The notes below the pieces were generated by a model, which was not told where the DNA came from, searched no databases, and saw only the letters and a program-made list of their open reading frames with translations. Both the position numbers and the translations under genes were made by a program. Source: Acidobacteriota bacterium (GTDB lineage Bacteria; Acidobacteriota; Blastocatellia; Pyrinomonadales; Pyrinomonadaceae). From it: a stretch of DNA of 14,473 bases. The DNA is taken from contig JAFBAJ010000401.1 of the NCBI GenBank assembly GCA_019247865.1, positions 1-14,473 on the forward strand, written 5' to 3'. Below are positions 1-6,767 of this stretch, one piece after another; positions within the stretch are counted from its first letter, which is position 1; every line of letters starts with the position of its first letter.

Positions 1-516
1 TCCTGCTTTCCGAAGGACACGAGCGCGCTCGCGTCCGTCGCGCGCGAGTTCGGCTCCGACTCGCTCATCGTCGACGCCGTGATGGAGGTCAACCAAAGGC
101 AGCGCGCGGTGATGATCTCCAAGATCGAGAAGCTGATCGGAGAGCCGCGCGGCAAGACCATCGCCGTCCTCGGCCTCTCGTTCAAGCCGGAGACGGACGA
201 CATGCGCGAGGCTCCTTCGATTGAGATCATACGCGGCCTCGTCGAGCGCGGCGCGCAAGTGAGAGCCTACGACCCGGCCGCGATGGAAGAGGCGCGGAAA
301 TGTCTGCCCGACATCGCTTACGCGGAGGACGAGTACGCCGCCGTGGCGGGCGCGGACGCGCTCGTCTTCATGACGGAGTGGAACCAGTTTCGCGCGCTCA
401 ATATGGAGCGCGTCAAAGAGTTGATGCGGAGCCCCAGGATCGCAGACCTGCGCAATATCTACGAGCCGGAAGACCTGCGCGAACTGGGCTTTGATTACGT
501 CGGCGTCGGGAGATAA
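1..516 (+). CDS. ugd: UDP-glucose 6-dehydrogenase, C-terminal part (5' end outside window)
   Basis: The reading frame is open from base 1 to the TAA at 514-516, giving the last 171 residues of a protein of about 430-450. It begins inside the catalytic segment SCFPKDTSAL; in this family the cysteine of CFPKD is the nucleophile that forms the thiohemiacetal intermediate. The C-terminal UDP-binding domain follows, with the hallmark GLSFKPETDDMREAPS at about residues 58-73 of the visible part. The enzyme oxidises UDP-glucose to UDP-glucuronate with two NAD+ in the cytoplasm and supplies precursors for exopolysaccharide or glycan synthesis. A GDP-mannose dehydrogenase is less likely because the FKP-TDDMREAPS form is typical of the UDP-glucose branch. 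The next gene, a UDP-sugar epimerase, starts 4 nt after the stop, which suggests a nucleotide-sugar operon. Confidence 0.93.
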   Translation, partial: SCFPKDTSALASVAREFGSDSLIVDAVMEVNQRQRAVMISKIEKLIGEPRGKTIAVLGLSFKPETDDMREAPSIEIIRGLVERGAQVRAYDPAAMEEARKCLPDIAYAEDEYAAVAGADALVFMTEWNQFRALNMERVKELMRSPRIADLRNIYEPEDLRELGFDYVGVGR

Positions 517-520
517 CAAG

Positions 521-1486
521 TTGAGTCTATCTGGAATCGCATTGGTGACGGGCGGGGCCGGGTTCGTCGGCTCGCACATCGCTGCGGCGCTCCTTGAGAG
601 CGGCGCGCGCGTGCGCGTGATCGACGATCTTTCGACGGGACATCGGGAGAACCTGGACGAGATCGGCGGCAGCATAGATTTCATCGAGGGCAGTCTGGCC
701 GATGAAGGAGCGCTCCGCCGCGCGCTCGAAGACGTGGAGCTGGTCTTTCATGAAGCGGCCATCCCGTCCGTGCCGCGCTCGGTCGCAGACCCGCGCGCGA
801 CGCACGTGGCCTGTGTGGACGCGACCTTTGAACTCCTGCTCGCCGCAAAGGAGCGCGGCGTGCGGCGCGTCATCTATGCCGCGTCAAGCTCGGCCTACGG
901 CGACCAGCCCGTCCTGCCCAAAGTCGAAGAGATGCGCCCGGACCCGCTCTCGCCCTACGCCGTCGCCAAGCTCGTCGGCGAATATTATTGCCGCGTCTTC
1001 ACGCGCGTGTACGGGCTTGAGACTCTCGCCCTGCGCTACTTCAACGTCTTCGGGCCGAGACAGGATCCGACCTCGCAATACTCCGGCGTCATCTCGCGCT
1101 TCATCGCCGCGCTCTTGATGGGCGAGACGCCCGTCATCTTCGGCGACGGCGAACAGTCGCGCGATTTTACCTACGTCGCCAACGTCGCGCGTGCGAACCT
1201 CAACGCCGCAGAGACGACGCAGGGCATCGGGCAGGTCATCAACGTCGCCAACGGCGAGCGCACGACGCTTAATGAGCTGTTGGAGATTTTGAAGCGCCTG
1301 ACGGGACGCGCAGACGCACAAGCCGACTACAGAGAGCCGCGCGCGGGCGACGTGCGCGACAGCCAGGCCGACAACCGGCTGGCGAAAGAGGCGCTCAACT
1401 ATCAAACCCTCGTCGGCCTCGAAGAGGGCTTGCAACGCACGATTGATTGGTGGAAGCAGAGCCGCTATGCACAGCCAAACGCGTAG
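521..1486 (+). CDS. NAD-dependent UDP-sugar 4-epimerase (extended SDR family)
   Basis: This is an extended short-chain dehydrogenase of 321 residues, normal for the family. The Rossmann motif GGAGFVG lies at residues 11-17, the catalytic serine in AASSSAYG near residue 123, and the YxxxK pair is Tyr146/Lys150 in SPYAVAK. The segment RYFNVFGPRQDPTSQYSGVISRF is characteristic of the WbpP-like group that interconverts UDP-GlcNAc/GalNAc or UDP-glucuronate/galacturonate. The exact substrate cannot be read from the sequence. Start choice: TTG at 521 has GGGAG at 508-512 with 8-nt spacing. An upstream in-frame TTG at 491 would overlap the dehydrogenase by 26 nt and lacks a clear ribosome site. The position directly after UDP-glucose dehydrogenase would allow UDP-glucuronate to be passed on, which is inference. 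Confidence 0.9.
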   Translation: MSLSGIALVTGGAGFVGSHIAAALLESGARVRVIDDLSTGHRENLDEIGGSIDFIEGSLADEGALRRALEDVELVFHEAAIPSVPRSVADPRATHVACVDATFELLLAAKERGVRRVIYAASSSAYGDQPVLPKVEEMRPDPLSPYAVAKLVGEYYCRVFTRVYGLETLALRYFNVFGPRQDPTSQYSGVISRFIAALLMGETPVIFGDGEQSRDFTYVANVARANLNAAETTQGIGQVINVANGERTTLNELLEILKRLTGRADAQADYREPRAGDVRDSQADNRLAKEALNYQTLVGLEEGLQRTIDWWKQSRYAQPNA

Positions 1487-1508
1487 GTGAAAGTTTTTGG
1501 AGTTGATG

Positions 1509-2099
1509 ATGTTAAAGAAGACCTTGCTCGCTATTTGCTGTTGCCTGCTGTGGAGCGTTGCGCTTGCGGCGCAGGAGGCTCAGAAGTCCACGGAGGATGC
1601 GCGGGGCGGCATCGTGATCGGCAAAGATCATGCTTTCACGATCAGCGCGCCTAAGGGCTGGGTGCTGGATAACGCGAGCGGCTCCGCTTCCGGCCTCGCC
1701 GTCGTCTTATATCCGGAAGGCGCTGCCGGGCTGAAGGGGCCGGTCTTCATGTACGCCAACACCGTCTCGAAGAATCAGGACAAGAAAGTAACCCTCAAGT
1801 CTGTGATCGAGAGCGACATCAAAGATTTTAAGGTGGACTCGCCGAACCTGAAAGTGACGGATGCCGCGTCGTTGAAGACGCATACCGACAAAAACGAAGC
1901 GGTCGTCAAATATTTCAGCGGAACCAGCGCGGATCGTTACGAGGCCGTCGCTTACATAGAAGAATCAACCGTCGTGGTGATGCTCGTCATGTCGGCCAGG
2001 ACGCAAAAGGAGTTCGAGGCTTCGCTTCCGGCCTTCAAAGAATTGGTGCAGTCCTACTTTTTCATCACCGGCGCGGTCGTCATAGAGGAGAAGAAATAG
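1509..2099 (+). CDS. Secreted protein of unknown function (possible PsbP-like fold)
   Basis: This protein of 196 residues has a clear Sec signal peptide, MLKKTLLAICCCLLWSVALA, with likely cleavage after ALA near residue 20. The mature part contains a segment reading F-TISAPKGWVLDN, then A-V-LYP, which resembles the opening strands of small secreted PsbP/MOG1-like domains. That similarity is by eye and weak. ATG 1509 is preferred because GGAG at 1499-1502 lies 6 nt upstream; ATG 1506 or TTG 1497 in the same frame are alternatives. No catalytic motif, lipobox or later membrane segment is visible. It follows the epimerase by 22 nt on the same strand, so co-transcription is possible. It ends 22 nt before the convergent mtnA, with no terminator seen in between. 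Confidence 0.75.
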   Translation: MLKKTLLAICCCLLWSVALAAQEAQKSTEDARGGIVIGKDHAFTISAPKGWVLDNASGSASGLAVVLYPEGAAGLKGPVFMYANTVSKNQDKKVTLKSVIESDIKDFKVDSPNLKVTDAASLKTHTDKNEAVVKYFSGTSADRYEAVAYIEESTVVVMLVMSARTQKEFEASLPAFKELVQSYFFITGAVVIEEKK

Positions 2100-2121
2100 C
2101 AGCCTTCTCTTCGAGATTACC

Positions 2122-3168
2122 TCAAACCTCAAACAATCTTCTTAAACTCTCCGAGTAAGGCGGGCGCGCGACGCCTTTGTCCGTGATGATGGCGGCGATC
2201 AGGTCGTGCGGCGTGACGTCGAAAGCCGGGTTGTGGACTTCGATGCCGTCGGGCGCGAGCTGTTGTTCGCGGACGTGTGTGATCTCGCGCGTGTCGCGCT
2301 CTTCGATGGGAATCTCTTCGCCGGAAGGACAGTTGAGGTCAACGGTCGAGATGGGCGCGGCGACGTAGAAGGGAATGTCGTGCCTCTGCGCGAGGACGGC
2401 GACCATGTAGGTGCCGATCTTGTTGGCTGTGTCGCCGTTGGCCGCGATGCGGTCTGCGCCGACGACGACCGCGTCGACCTTGCCCTGCTTCATCACGTGC
2501 CCGGCCATGTTGTCCGTGATGAGCGTCACCGGAATCTCGTCCTGCTGTAACTCCCAGGCCGTGAGGCGCGCGCCCTGCAGGAACGGCCGCGTCTCGTCGG
2601 CGATGACGGCGATGCGCTTGCCCGCGTCACGCGCGCCGCGCACGACGCCGAGGGCCGTGCCGTAATCTCCGGCGGTGGCGAGCGCGCCCGCGTTGCAGTG
2701 CGTGAGCACGGTCGAGCCGTCCGCGATCAGTTCGCCGCCGAATCGTCCGAGGCTCCGATTGGCCTTGATGTCGTCTTCAAAAATCTTCTGCGCCTCTGCG
2801 ACGAGCAGGTTCTTGACCTCGACCACATCCTCGCTCGAAGCCTTCGCGCGACGAAGGGCATCGCGCATCCGCTCGATGGCCCAGAAGAGATTGACGGCCG
2901 TCGGACGCGTCGCGCCCATCACTTCGCACATGTAATCGAAATCGAATTCGAGATCGGCGACGGAAGTCCCGACCGACTGGCTTGCGCCGAGGGCGAGCCC
3001 CATCGCGGCCGAGACGCCGATGGCCGGAGCGCCGCGCACAACCATCTGCTTGATCGCCTCCGCGACCTCTTCATAAGAGCGCAGCATGAGATATTTCTCT
3101 TCGGTCGGCAGCAGGCGCTGATCCAGCATCCGCACACCTTCTTCTGTCCATTCGACGGTCTTAATCAT
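2122..3168 (-). CDS. mtnA: S-methyl-5-thioribose-1-phosphate isomerase
   Basis: This 348-residue protein is the usual length for MtnA. It belongs to the eIF2B-like sugar isomerases and converts methylthioribose-1-phosphate to methylthioribulose-1-phosphate in cytoplasmic methionine salvage. Visible motifs include [13 protein letters not shown] (about residues 45-57), [19 protein letters not shown] with catalytic Cys158, DNMAGHVM (219-226), and [19 protein letters not shown] with catalytic Asp239. These match Cys160 and Asp240 of the Bacillus enzyme. The C-terminus carries the family's [14 protein letters not shown] motif. The paralogous ribose-1,5-bisphosphate isomerase is less likely given the strong MtnA-type motifs. 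No other salvage gene is in view, so it appears to be a single gene. It is transcribed away from the B12 uptake operon and separated from it by a hairpin repeat. Confidence 0.95.
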   Translation of the reverse strand: MIKTVEWTEEGVRMLDQRLLPTEEKYLMLRSYEEVAEAIKQMVVRGAPAIGVSAAMGLALGASQSVGTSVADLEFDFDYMCEVMGATRPTAVNLFWAIERMRDALRRAKASSEDVVEVKNLLVAEAQKIFEDDIKANRSLGRFGGELIADGSTVLTHCNAGALATAGDYGTALGVVRGARDAGKRIAVIADETRPFLQGARLTAWELQQDEIPVTLITDNMAGHVMKQGKVDAVVVGADRIAANGDTANKIGTYMVAVLAQRHDIPFYVAAPISTVDLNCPSGEEIPIEERDTREITHVREQQLAPDGIEVHNPAFDVTPHDLIAAIITDKGVARPPYSESLRRLFEV

Positions 3169-3220
3169 CTGTACGTTTCTGTTCCTTTGCTTGAAGCGAG
3201 ATGGAGAGGCATCTTACTTA

Positions 3221-3302
3221 GTTTCGCGCAAAGGCGCAAAGCGAAGACGAAAGCTCGAAATGCTTTGAGCGCTTTCGCCTTACCTTCGCGCCTTTGCGTG
3301 AA
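3221..3302. repeat. Long imperfect inverted repeat (GCGCAAAG family)
   Basis: Arms 3221-3260 and 3263-3302 are about 40 nt each and complementary apart from scattered mismatches, with an almost absent loop. The outer part contains two 8-nt units GCGCAAAG (3226-3233 and 3234-3241), mirrored by CTTCGCGCCTTTGCG on the right. It lies between the divergent mtnA and btu promoters. The same 8-nt unit recurs at 4615-4638, which points to an interspersed REP-like or miniature element. There is no T-tract, so it is not a canonical terminator. Confidence 0.8.
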
Positions 3303-3310
3303 CCTCCGAT

Positions 3311-3338
3311 TTGACACCTCTCACGTGCGCGTGATAAG
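3311..3338 (+). promoter_or_regulatory. Sigma70-type promoter of the B12 uptake operon
   Basis: A perfect -35 box TTGACA lies at 3311-3316, followed by a 16-nt spacer and GATAAG at 3333-3338 as -10, which matches TATAAT at four of six positions. The predicted start of transcription is near 3345, about 35 nt before the riboswitch, as expected for a riboswitch leader. No other candidate of this quality lies between the hairpin repeat and the aptamer. Confidence 0.6.
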
Positions 3339-3379
3339 TTCCGCCCGCAATTGAGTTCGTCTCCGATCTTTTTCAATCG

Positions 3380-3524
3380 AAAGCGTCCGGGTGCCCGGTG
3401 CAAAGGAGCCGGGAGAATAGGGAAGCGGGTGTGAATCCCGCGCGGTCGCGCCACTGTGTGGAGAGATTTTCAGTTTTACATTTAAAACTCTCCGAGTCAG
3501 GAGACCTGCCCGTGTTGACGCTTT
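3380..3524 (+). promoter_or_regulatory. Cobalamin riboswitch 1 (upstream of btuFCD)
   Basis: The conserved cobalamin-aptamer elements appear in order. P1 is AAAGCGTC (3380-3387) pairing with GACGCTTT (3517-3524). P2 is CCCGG/CCGGG just inside it. Next come AGGGAAGCGGGTGTGAATCC, the GCGCCACTGT box near 3448-3457, a hairpin GGAGAG...CTCTCC, and the 3' core GAGTCAGGAGACCTGCC at 3494-3510. Seven Ts (3522-3528) follow P1 directly. The downstream genes are B12 transport genes, which fits ligand-dependent repression. The aptamer assignment is strong; the exact ligand form (adenosyl-, methyl- or hydroxocobalamin) is not readable. Confidence 0.93.
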
Positions 3525-3586
3525 TTTTGTAGCTTCTGAATGCCTCGCGTAAGGGCGTTCAGGCCGCACGCGGATTTTCCAACGGA

Positions 3587-3597
3587 GTCTCCTGCTC
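3587..3597 (+). promoter_or_regulatory. Candidate anti-aptamer strand of riboswitch 1
   Basis: GTCTCCTGCTC at 3587-3597 is complementary to GAGTCAGGAGAC at 3494-3505 in the aptamer 3' core: eleven pairs with one bulged T. This pairing cannot coexist with the folded aptamer, so it is a candidate alternative state without ligand. I do not see by eye how it excludes the terminator at 3610-3653, so the coupling is inferred. Confidence 0.4.
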
Positions 3598-3609
3598 AAC
3601 TCTCCAAAT

Positions 3610-3664
3610 CCCGTCGCCCAGCCTGTCGCCACGCGGCAGCCGGAGGCGACGGGATATTTTTTTT
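3610..3664 (+). terminator. Intrinsic terminator, likely riboswitch 1 expression platform
   Basis: CCCGTCGCC at 3610-3618 pairs perfectly with GGCGACGGG at 3645-3653, enclosing a GC-rich apical part. The stem is followed by ATA and then a run of eight Ts ending at 3663. It lies after the cobalamin aptamer and directly before btuF, the usual place for a transcriptional riboswitch output. The btuF start codon TTG shares the end of the T-tract. Confidence 0.82.
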
Positions 3665-4610
3665 GACTACACATCCAACACATCAACGCCACAAAGCAGC
3701 CGCCGCGCTCTGCTTCTGCGCGCTGCTCATCCTCTCGTCCTGCGGTTATCGCAATCGGACGAATGTCGAGACGACGAGCGCGCCGGGCGAGATGCGCGAC
3801 GTGACGGACGAGGCCGGAAGGCGGCTCAAGGTCTCCGCGCAGGTCGAGCGCGTGGTCTCGCTCGCGCCGAACCTGACGGAGATCGTGTACGCGGTCGGCG
3901 CTGGCAAAAAGCTGGTGGGAGACACGAGCTACTGCGATTACCCGCCGGAGGCGAAGGAAGTTGCGAAGGTCGGCGACACGATGACGCCGAACATCGAGAG
4001 CATCGTCGCGCTCCATCCGCAGCTCATACTCGTCTCGACCGCTTCGCAGCTCGAAGCCTTCACGCGACAGATGGAGCAGCAGAACATCCCCATCTACGTC
4101 ACAGACCCGCACGATCTGGAAGGAGTCTTTCGCACGATTCAAAACATCGGTGAGCTGCTCGGCGAGAAAGAGCACGCCGCACAGGTGGTTGGCGACCTGC
4201 GCCGCCGCGCGGACGCGGTCGGGACGGCTGTCAAAGATAAAAAGCCGGTCAGCGTTTTCTATCAGGTTTCGCCGAAACCGCTCTACACGGCCGGGCGCGA
4301 TTCTTACATCACGGACCTCATACATCGCGCGGGCGGACGCTCCGTGACGGCAGACGTGCCGGAGGCCTGGCCTAAGTACAGCGACGAGGCCGCGCTGGCT
4401 TCACAGCCGGAAGCCATCATCACCGCGAGCTTCGATTCCATGAGCAAGGAAGGGATGGAGATCGCCGACTCGCTCAAAAAATCTCCGGCGGCCAAAGCCG
4501 GGCGCGTCTACGGCATCAACGGCGATTATCTCTCTCGCCCAGGGCCGCGTCTCGTCAACGGCCTCGAAGAGATGGCGCGCAGGCTGCACCCGGACGCGTT
4601 TCCGAAATGA
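3663..4610 (+). CDS. btuF: Cobalamin ABC transporter substrate-binding lipoprotein
   Basis: This is a class III periplasmic binding protein of 315 residues. A lipoprotein signal peptide runs from residue 1 to a lipobox LSSC with Cys27. The mature protein shows the BtuF/FecB-type motifs VERVVSLAPNLTEIVYAVGA, GDTSYCDYPPEAK, VGD-TPNIESIVALHPQLIL, and near the C-terminus SRPGPRLVNGLEEMAR. It would bind cobalamin in the periplasm and deliver it to BtuCD. Start choice: the frame is open upstream to ATG 3540, but those 41 extra residues would be translated through the intrinsic terminator and bury the signal peptide. TTG 3663 is the only suitable start before the hydrophobic core. It has only weak GGGA upstream, with GGAGG 16 nt away. 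The stop overlaps the btuC start as ATGA. A siderophore-binding role is less likely given the flanking cobalamin riboswitches. Confidence 0.9.
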   Translation: MTTHPTHQRHKAAAALCFCALLILSSCGYRNRTNVETTSAPGEMRDVTDEAGRRLKVSAQVERVVSLAPNLTEIVYAVGAGKKLVGDTSYCDYPPEAKEVAKVGDTMTPNIESIVALHPQLILVSTASQLEAFTRQMEQQNIPIYVTDPHDLEGVFRTIQNIGELLGEKEHAAQVVGDLRRRADAVGTAVKDKKPVSVFYQVSPKPLYTAGRDSYITDLIHRAGGRSVTADVPEAWPKYSDEAALASQPEAIITASFDSMSKEGMEIADSLKKSPAAKAGRVYGINGDYLSRPGPRLVNGLEEMARRLHPDAFPK

Positions 4611-5668
4611 GCTCGCGCAAGGGCGCAAAGGCGCAAAGCAAGAGCGCGAATGAGTTGAATGCTGCGCATGCGACCTTCCGGCGCACGCTGCTGATCCTGA
4701 TTGGGCTCGGCATAGCTCTCATCGCGGTCGCGCTCGGAGCCTCGCTCCTGGGCAGCGAGCGGCTGCCCGTCGGCTCTTCGCTCTGCGCGATCTTTTCGGG
4801 CGGCGCGGCCGACTGCTCTTTGACACAGCAGCAGCGCGACATTCTCTTCACGATACGCATCCCGCGCATCCTGCTGGGCGCGACCGTCGGAGCTTCGCTC
4901 GCGGCGGCGGGAGCCGGTTATCAGGCTTTGCTGCGTAATCCGCTGGCAGAGCCTTACCTGCTCGGCATCTCGAACGGCGCGGCGGTCGGGACGATGGTCG
5001 CGCTCGTCTTCTTCGGGACGCATGAGTGGAGCCGTCCTGTGCTGGCGTTCGCGTGCGCGCTGGCGGCGACGCTCGTCGTCTACCGGCTGGCGCGCGGGCG
5101 CACTGGAGCTTCGCCCGAAAGGCTGATCCTGGCGGGCGTGATCGTGACGACCTTTCTCTCGTCGGCGATAGTCTTTATCACGACGTTGATGGATGCGACG
5201 CGCATACGCTCTTTTACATTCTGGCTGCTCGGCGATCTGTCTGGGACGACGGGCACGCTGCTGACGGTCGCCATCTGCGCGGCGGTCGTGGGCACAGTCG
5301 TGCTGGCCGCGCACGCACGCTCTCTGAATTTATTGATGCTCGGAGAAAGAGACGCTTTCGATCTCGGCGTCGAAGTCGGGCGCGTGCGTGTGACTGTGTT
5401 TCTGGCGGCGAGCCTGCTGGTCGGAACGAGCGTCGCGGCGAGCGGCTCGGTCGGCTACGTCGGCCTCGTCGTGCCGCACTTGGTGCGGCTCTCGTTCGGG
5501 AGCGACAACCGGACTGTGATTCTGGCGACGGCGCTGGTCGGCGCGCTCTTCGTCGTCGTGGCGGACACGGCCGCGCGCACGATCATCGCTCCGCGCGAGC
5601 TGCCCGTCGGCGCGATCACAGCGCTCATCGGCGCGCCGCTCTTTATTTATCTCCTCAAGAGAGGATGA
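4607..5668 (+). CDS. btuC: Cobalamin ABC transporter permease (FecCD family)
   Basis: This 353-residue polytopic inner-membrane protein is the BtuC/FecCD permease type. The first strong membrane segment is LLILIGLGIALIAVALGASL near residues 27-46. The family signature GAGYQALLRNPLAEPYLLGISNG lies near residues 102-124. The segment SGSVGYVGLVVPHLVRL near 278-294 corresponds to the loop that contacts the ATPase. Several further hydrophobic segments continue to the C-terminus. It overlaps btuF by 4 nt (ATGA), so translational coupling is likely; no Shine-Dalgarno is visible. The first residues, MSSRKGAKAQSKS, are hydrophilic and encoded by an interspersed GCGCAAAG repeat, so they are probably not ancestral. 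An alternative start is TTG 4655 after the repeat. Confidence 0.92.
   Translation: MSSRKGAKAQSKSANELNAAHATFRRTLLILIGLGIALIAVALGASLLGSERLPVGSSLCAIFSGGAADCSLTQQQRDILFTIRIPRILLGATVGASLAAAGAGYQALLRNPLAEPYLLGISNGAAVGTMVALVFFGTHEWSRPVLAFACALAATLVVYRLARGRTGASPERLILAGVIVTTFLSSAIVFITTLMDATRIRSFTFWLLGDLSGTTGTLLTVAICAAVVGTVVLAAHARSLNLLMLGERDAFDLGVEVGRVRVTVFLAASLLVGTSVAASGSVGYVGLVVPHLVRLSFGSDNRTVILATALVGALFVVVADTAARTIIAPRELPVGAITALIGAPLFIYLLKRG
4615..4638. repeat. GCGCAAAG interspersed repeat inside the btuC start
   Basis: There are three consecutive 8-nt units here: GCGCAAGG, GCGCAAAG, GCGCAAAG. The same unit occurs twice in the inverted repeat at 3226-3241. Here it lies in frame within the first codons of btuC and encodes the segment RKGAKAQS, the usual translation of this repeat type. 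Confidence 0.7.
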
Positions 5669-5675
5669 AATTCAA

Positions 5676-5782
5676 ATGGACTTTGGTTTGGGGCTTTGGT
5701 CTTTGATGTGTCGCTTGGCTTGAAATTTAAGGCTCAGCATCGAAGAGCGCGCAAAGCCCCAAGCCCAAAGTCCTAAGTCCAT
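5676..5782. repeat. Inverted repeat between btuC and btuD
   Basis: The left arm 5676-5698 (starting ATGGACTTTGG, ending GGGGCTTTG) is complementary to the right arm 5752-5782 (CAAAGCCCCAAGCCCAAAG, then TCCTAAGTCCAT). The right arm carries about 8 nt more, as if the unit GGACTTTGG varied in copy number. The middle of about 50 nt is AT-richer. It fills nearly the whole 120-nt gap that splits the otherwise compact btuFCD operon. It looks like a miniature or REP-like repeat; no T-tract follows, so it need not stop transcription. Confidence 0.75.
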
Positions 5783-5788
5783 CCGCCT

Positions 5789-6577
5789 ATGCTTGAAGCG
5801 AGAAACATCAGCGCCGGTTACGGCACGCGCGAAGCGGTGAGAGAGGTTTCGCTCCGAGCTTTGCCGCGGCAGGTGACGGCGATCATCGGTCCGAACGGAG
5901 CCGGGAAGACGACGCTGATGCGCGCTTTGAACGGCGCGTTTGAACCGACGAGCGGAGAGGTGCTGCTGGACGAGAGACCTTTGCGCGAGTACGCGCGCAG
6001 GGAGATCGGCCGCCGCATCGCGGTCGTCGCGCAGGAAGCAGAGTTGCGTTTTCCGGTGACGGTCATGGAGTTCGTGCTGGGCGGGCGTTACGCCTGGGCC
6101 GGCACGGGCGTGTGGGGCTGGGAGAGCGGGCGCGACATAGAGGTCGCGGAAGAGGCTCTGCACGAAACGCAGCTGACGCCATATCGCGCGCGCCTGATGA
6201 GCGAGCTTTCGGGCGGCGAGCGGCAACGCGCGGTGCTGGCGCGGGCCGTTGCGACAGAGGCCGCAGTCCTCCTGCTCGATGAGCCGACGGCGAATCTGGA
6301 TTTAGCGCATCAGGCTACCGTGCTGGCTTTGGTGCGCGCGCGCTGTGACGAGCGCGATGCTTCGGCCATCGTCGTCACGCACGATATCAACCTCGCGGCG
6401 GAGTTCGCAGACCTCGTGCTGCTGCTCAAAGGCGGGCGCACGTTCGCGTTCGGCTCGCCGCGCGAGGTCCTGCAGCCGGAGATGCTGCGCGAAGTCTTTG
6501 AGATACAGGTTCTGGTGGACACGCATCCAACGTCGGGCGTGCCACGCATCACGCCGGTGCATCAGGTGCGCCGGTAA
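5789..6577 (+). CDS. btuD: Cobalamin ABC transporter ATP-binding protein
   Basis: This 262-residue ABC ATPase has all hallmarks. Walker A is GPNGAGKTT near residues 34-42, the Q-loop is VVAQEAELRFPV near 75-86, the signature is LSGGERQR near 140-147, Walker B is VLLLDEPTANLD near 158-169, and the H-loop is VVTHD near 195-199. It would pair with BtuC and power cobalamin import across the inner membrane. Length and motifs match the FepC/BtuD group. ATG 5789 starts the conserved N-terminal LEARNISAGYG strand, though no Shine-Dalgarno is visible upstream, where the right arm of the inverted repeat ends. The second riboswitch begins about 12 nt after the stop, which places btuB on the same transcript or on one started inside btuD. 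Confidence 0.93.
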   Translation: MLEARNISAGYGTREAVREVSLRALPRQVTAIIGPNGAGKTTLMRALNGAFEPTSGEVLLDERPLREYARREIGRRIAVVAQEAELRFPVTVMEFVLGGRYAWAGTGVWGWESGRDIEVAEEALHETQLTPYRARLMSELSGGERQRAVLARAVATEAAVLLLDEPTANLDLAHQATVLALVRARCDERDASAIVVTHDINLAAEFADLVLLLKGGRTFAFGSPREVLQPEMLREVFEIQVLVDTHPTSGVPRITPVHQVRR

Positions 6578-6589
6578 TTTTAAACACCA

Positions 6590-6765
6590 ACGGGCGACGG
6601 CTCGGGGAAGGCGGTGCGAAGCCGCCACTGCCCGCGCAACTGTAAACGGCCACCAGCCGCCTGCATAACAAGCCACTGTTCCAACCGGAATGGGAAGGCG
6701 CAGGCGTTGAGAGCAGGGATGAACGCTCTGTCCTTCCTCTCAGCCGTGAGTCAGGAGACCTGGCC
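6590..6765 (+). promoter_or_regulatory. Cobalamin riboswitch 2 (upstream of btuB)
   Basis: The conserved aptamer parts are present in order. There is a short P2 of CGGGC-GACG-GCTCG, then GGGGAAGGCGGTGCGAAGCC, CGCCACTGCCCGCGCAACTG, the AGCCACTG box near 6671-6678, and AATGGGAAGGCGC. A variable stem-loop around TTGAGAG/CTCTCAG follows, then the 3' core GTGAGTCAGGAGACCTGGCC at 6746-6764. P2 is clearly shorter than in riboswitch 1, and P1 is not obvious. It lies directly before the outer-membrane B12 receptor gene, which supports cobalamin as ligand. Confidence 0.93.
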
Positions 6766-6767
6766 GA

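Noticed and set aside
491..520. Upstream TTG at 491 as epimerase start
   Set aside because: It would overlap the previous gene by 26 nt and lacks a ribosome site, while TTG 521 has GGGAG at good spacing and starts close to the Rossmann motif.
2698..3354. 218-codon open frame on the plus strand opposite mtnA
   Set aside because: It spans the mtnA coding region, the hairpin repeat and the btu promoter with no recognisable domain; mtnA motifs on the other strand are decisive.
2146..3497. Shared 13-nt string AAACTCTCCGAGT near 2146 and near 3485
   Set aside because: The first lies in the mtnA C-terminal codons and the second in the riboswitch; the short match is most likely chance.
3321..4325. 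Long open frame on the minus strand opposite btuF and its leader
   Set aside because: It runs through the riboswitch and btuF, is rich in Arg, Ala and His as expected from the antisense of GC-rich coding DNA, and shows no family motif.
4526..5314. 262-codon open frame on the minus strand opposite btuC
   Set aside because: Its composition is extremely Arg/Gln/Asp-rich and it lies opposite a clear membrane permease; it is a shadow frame.
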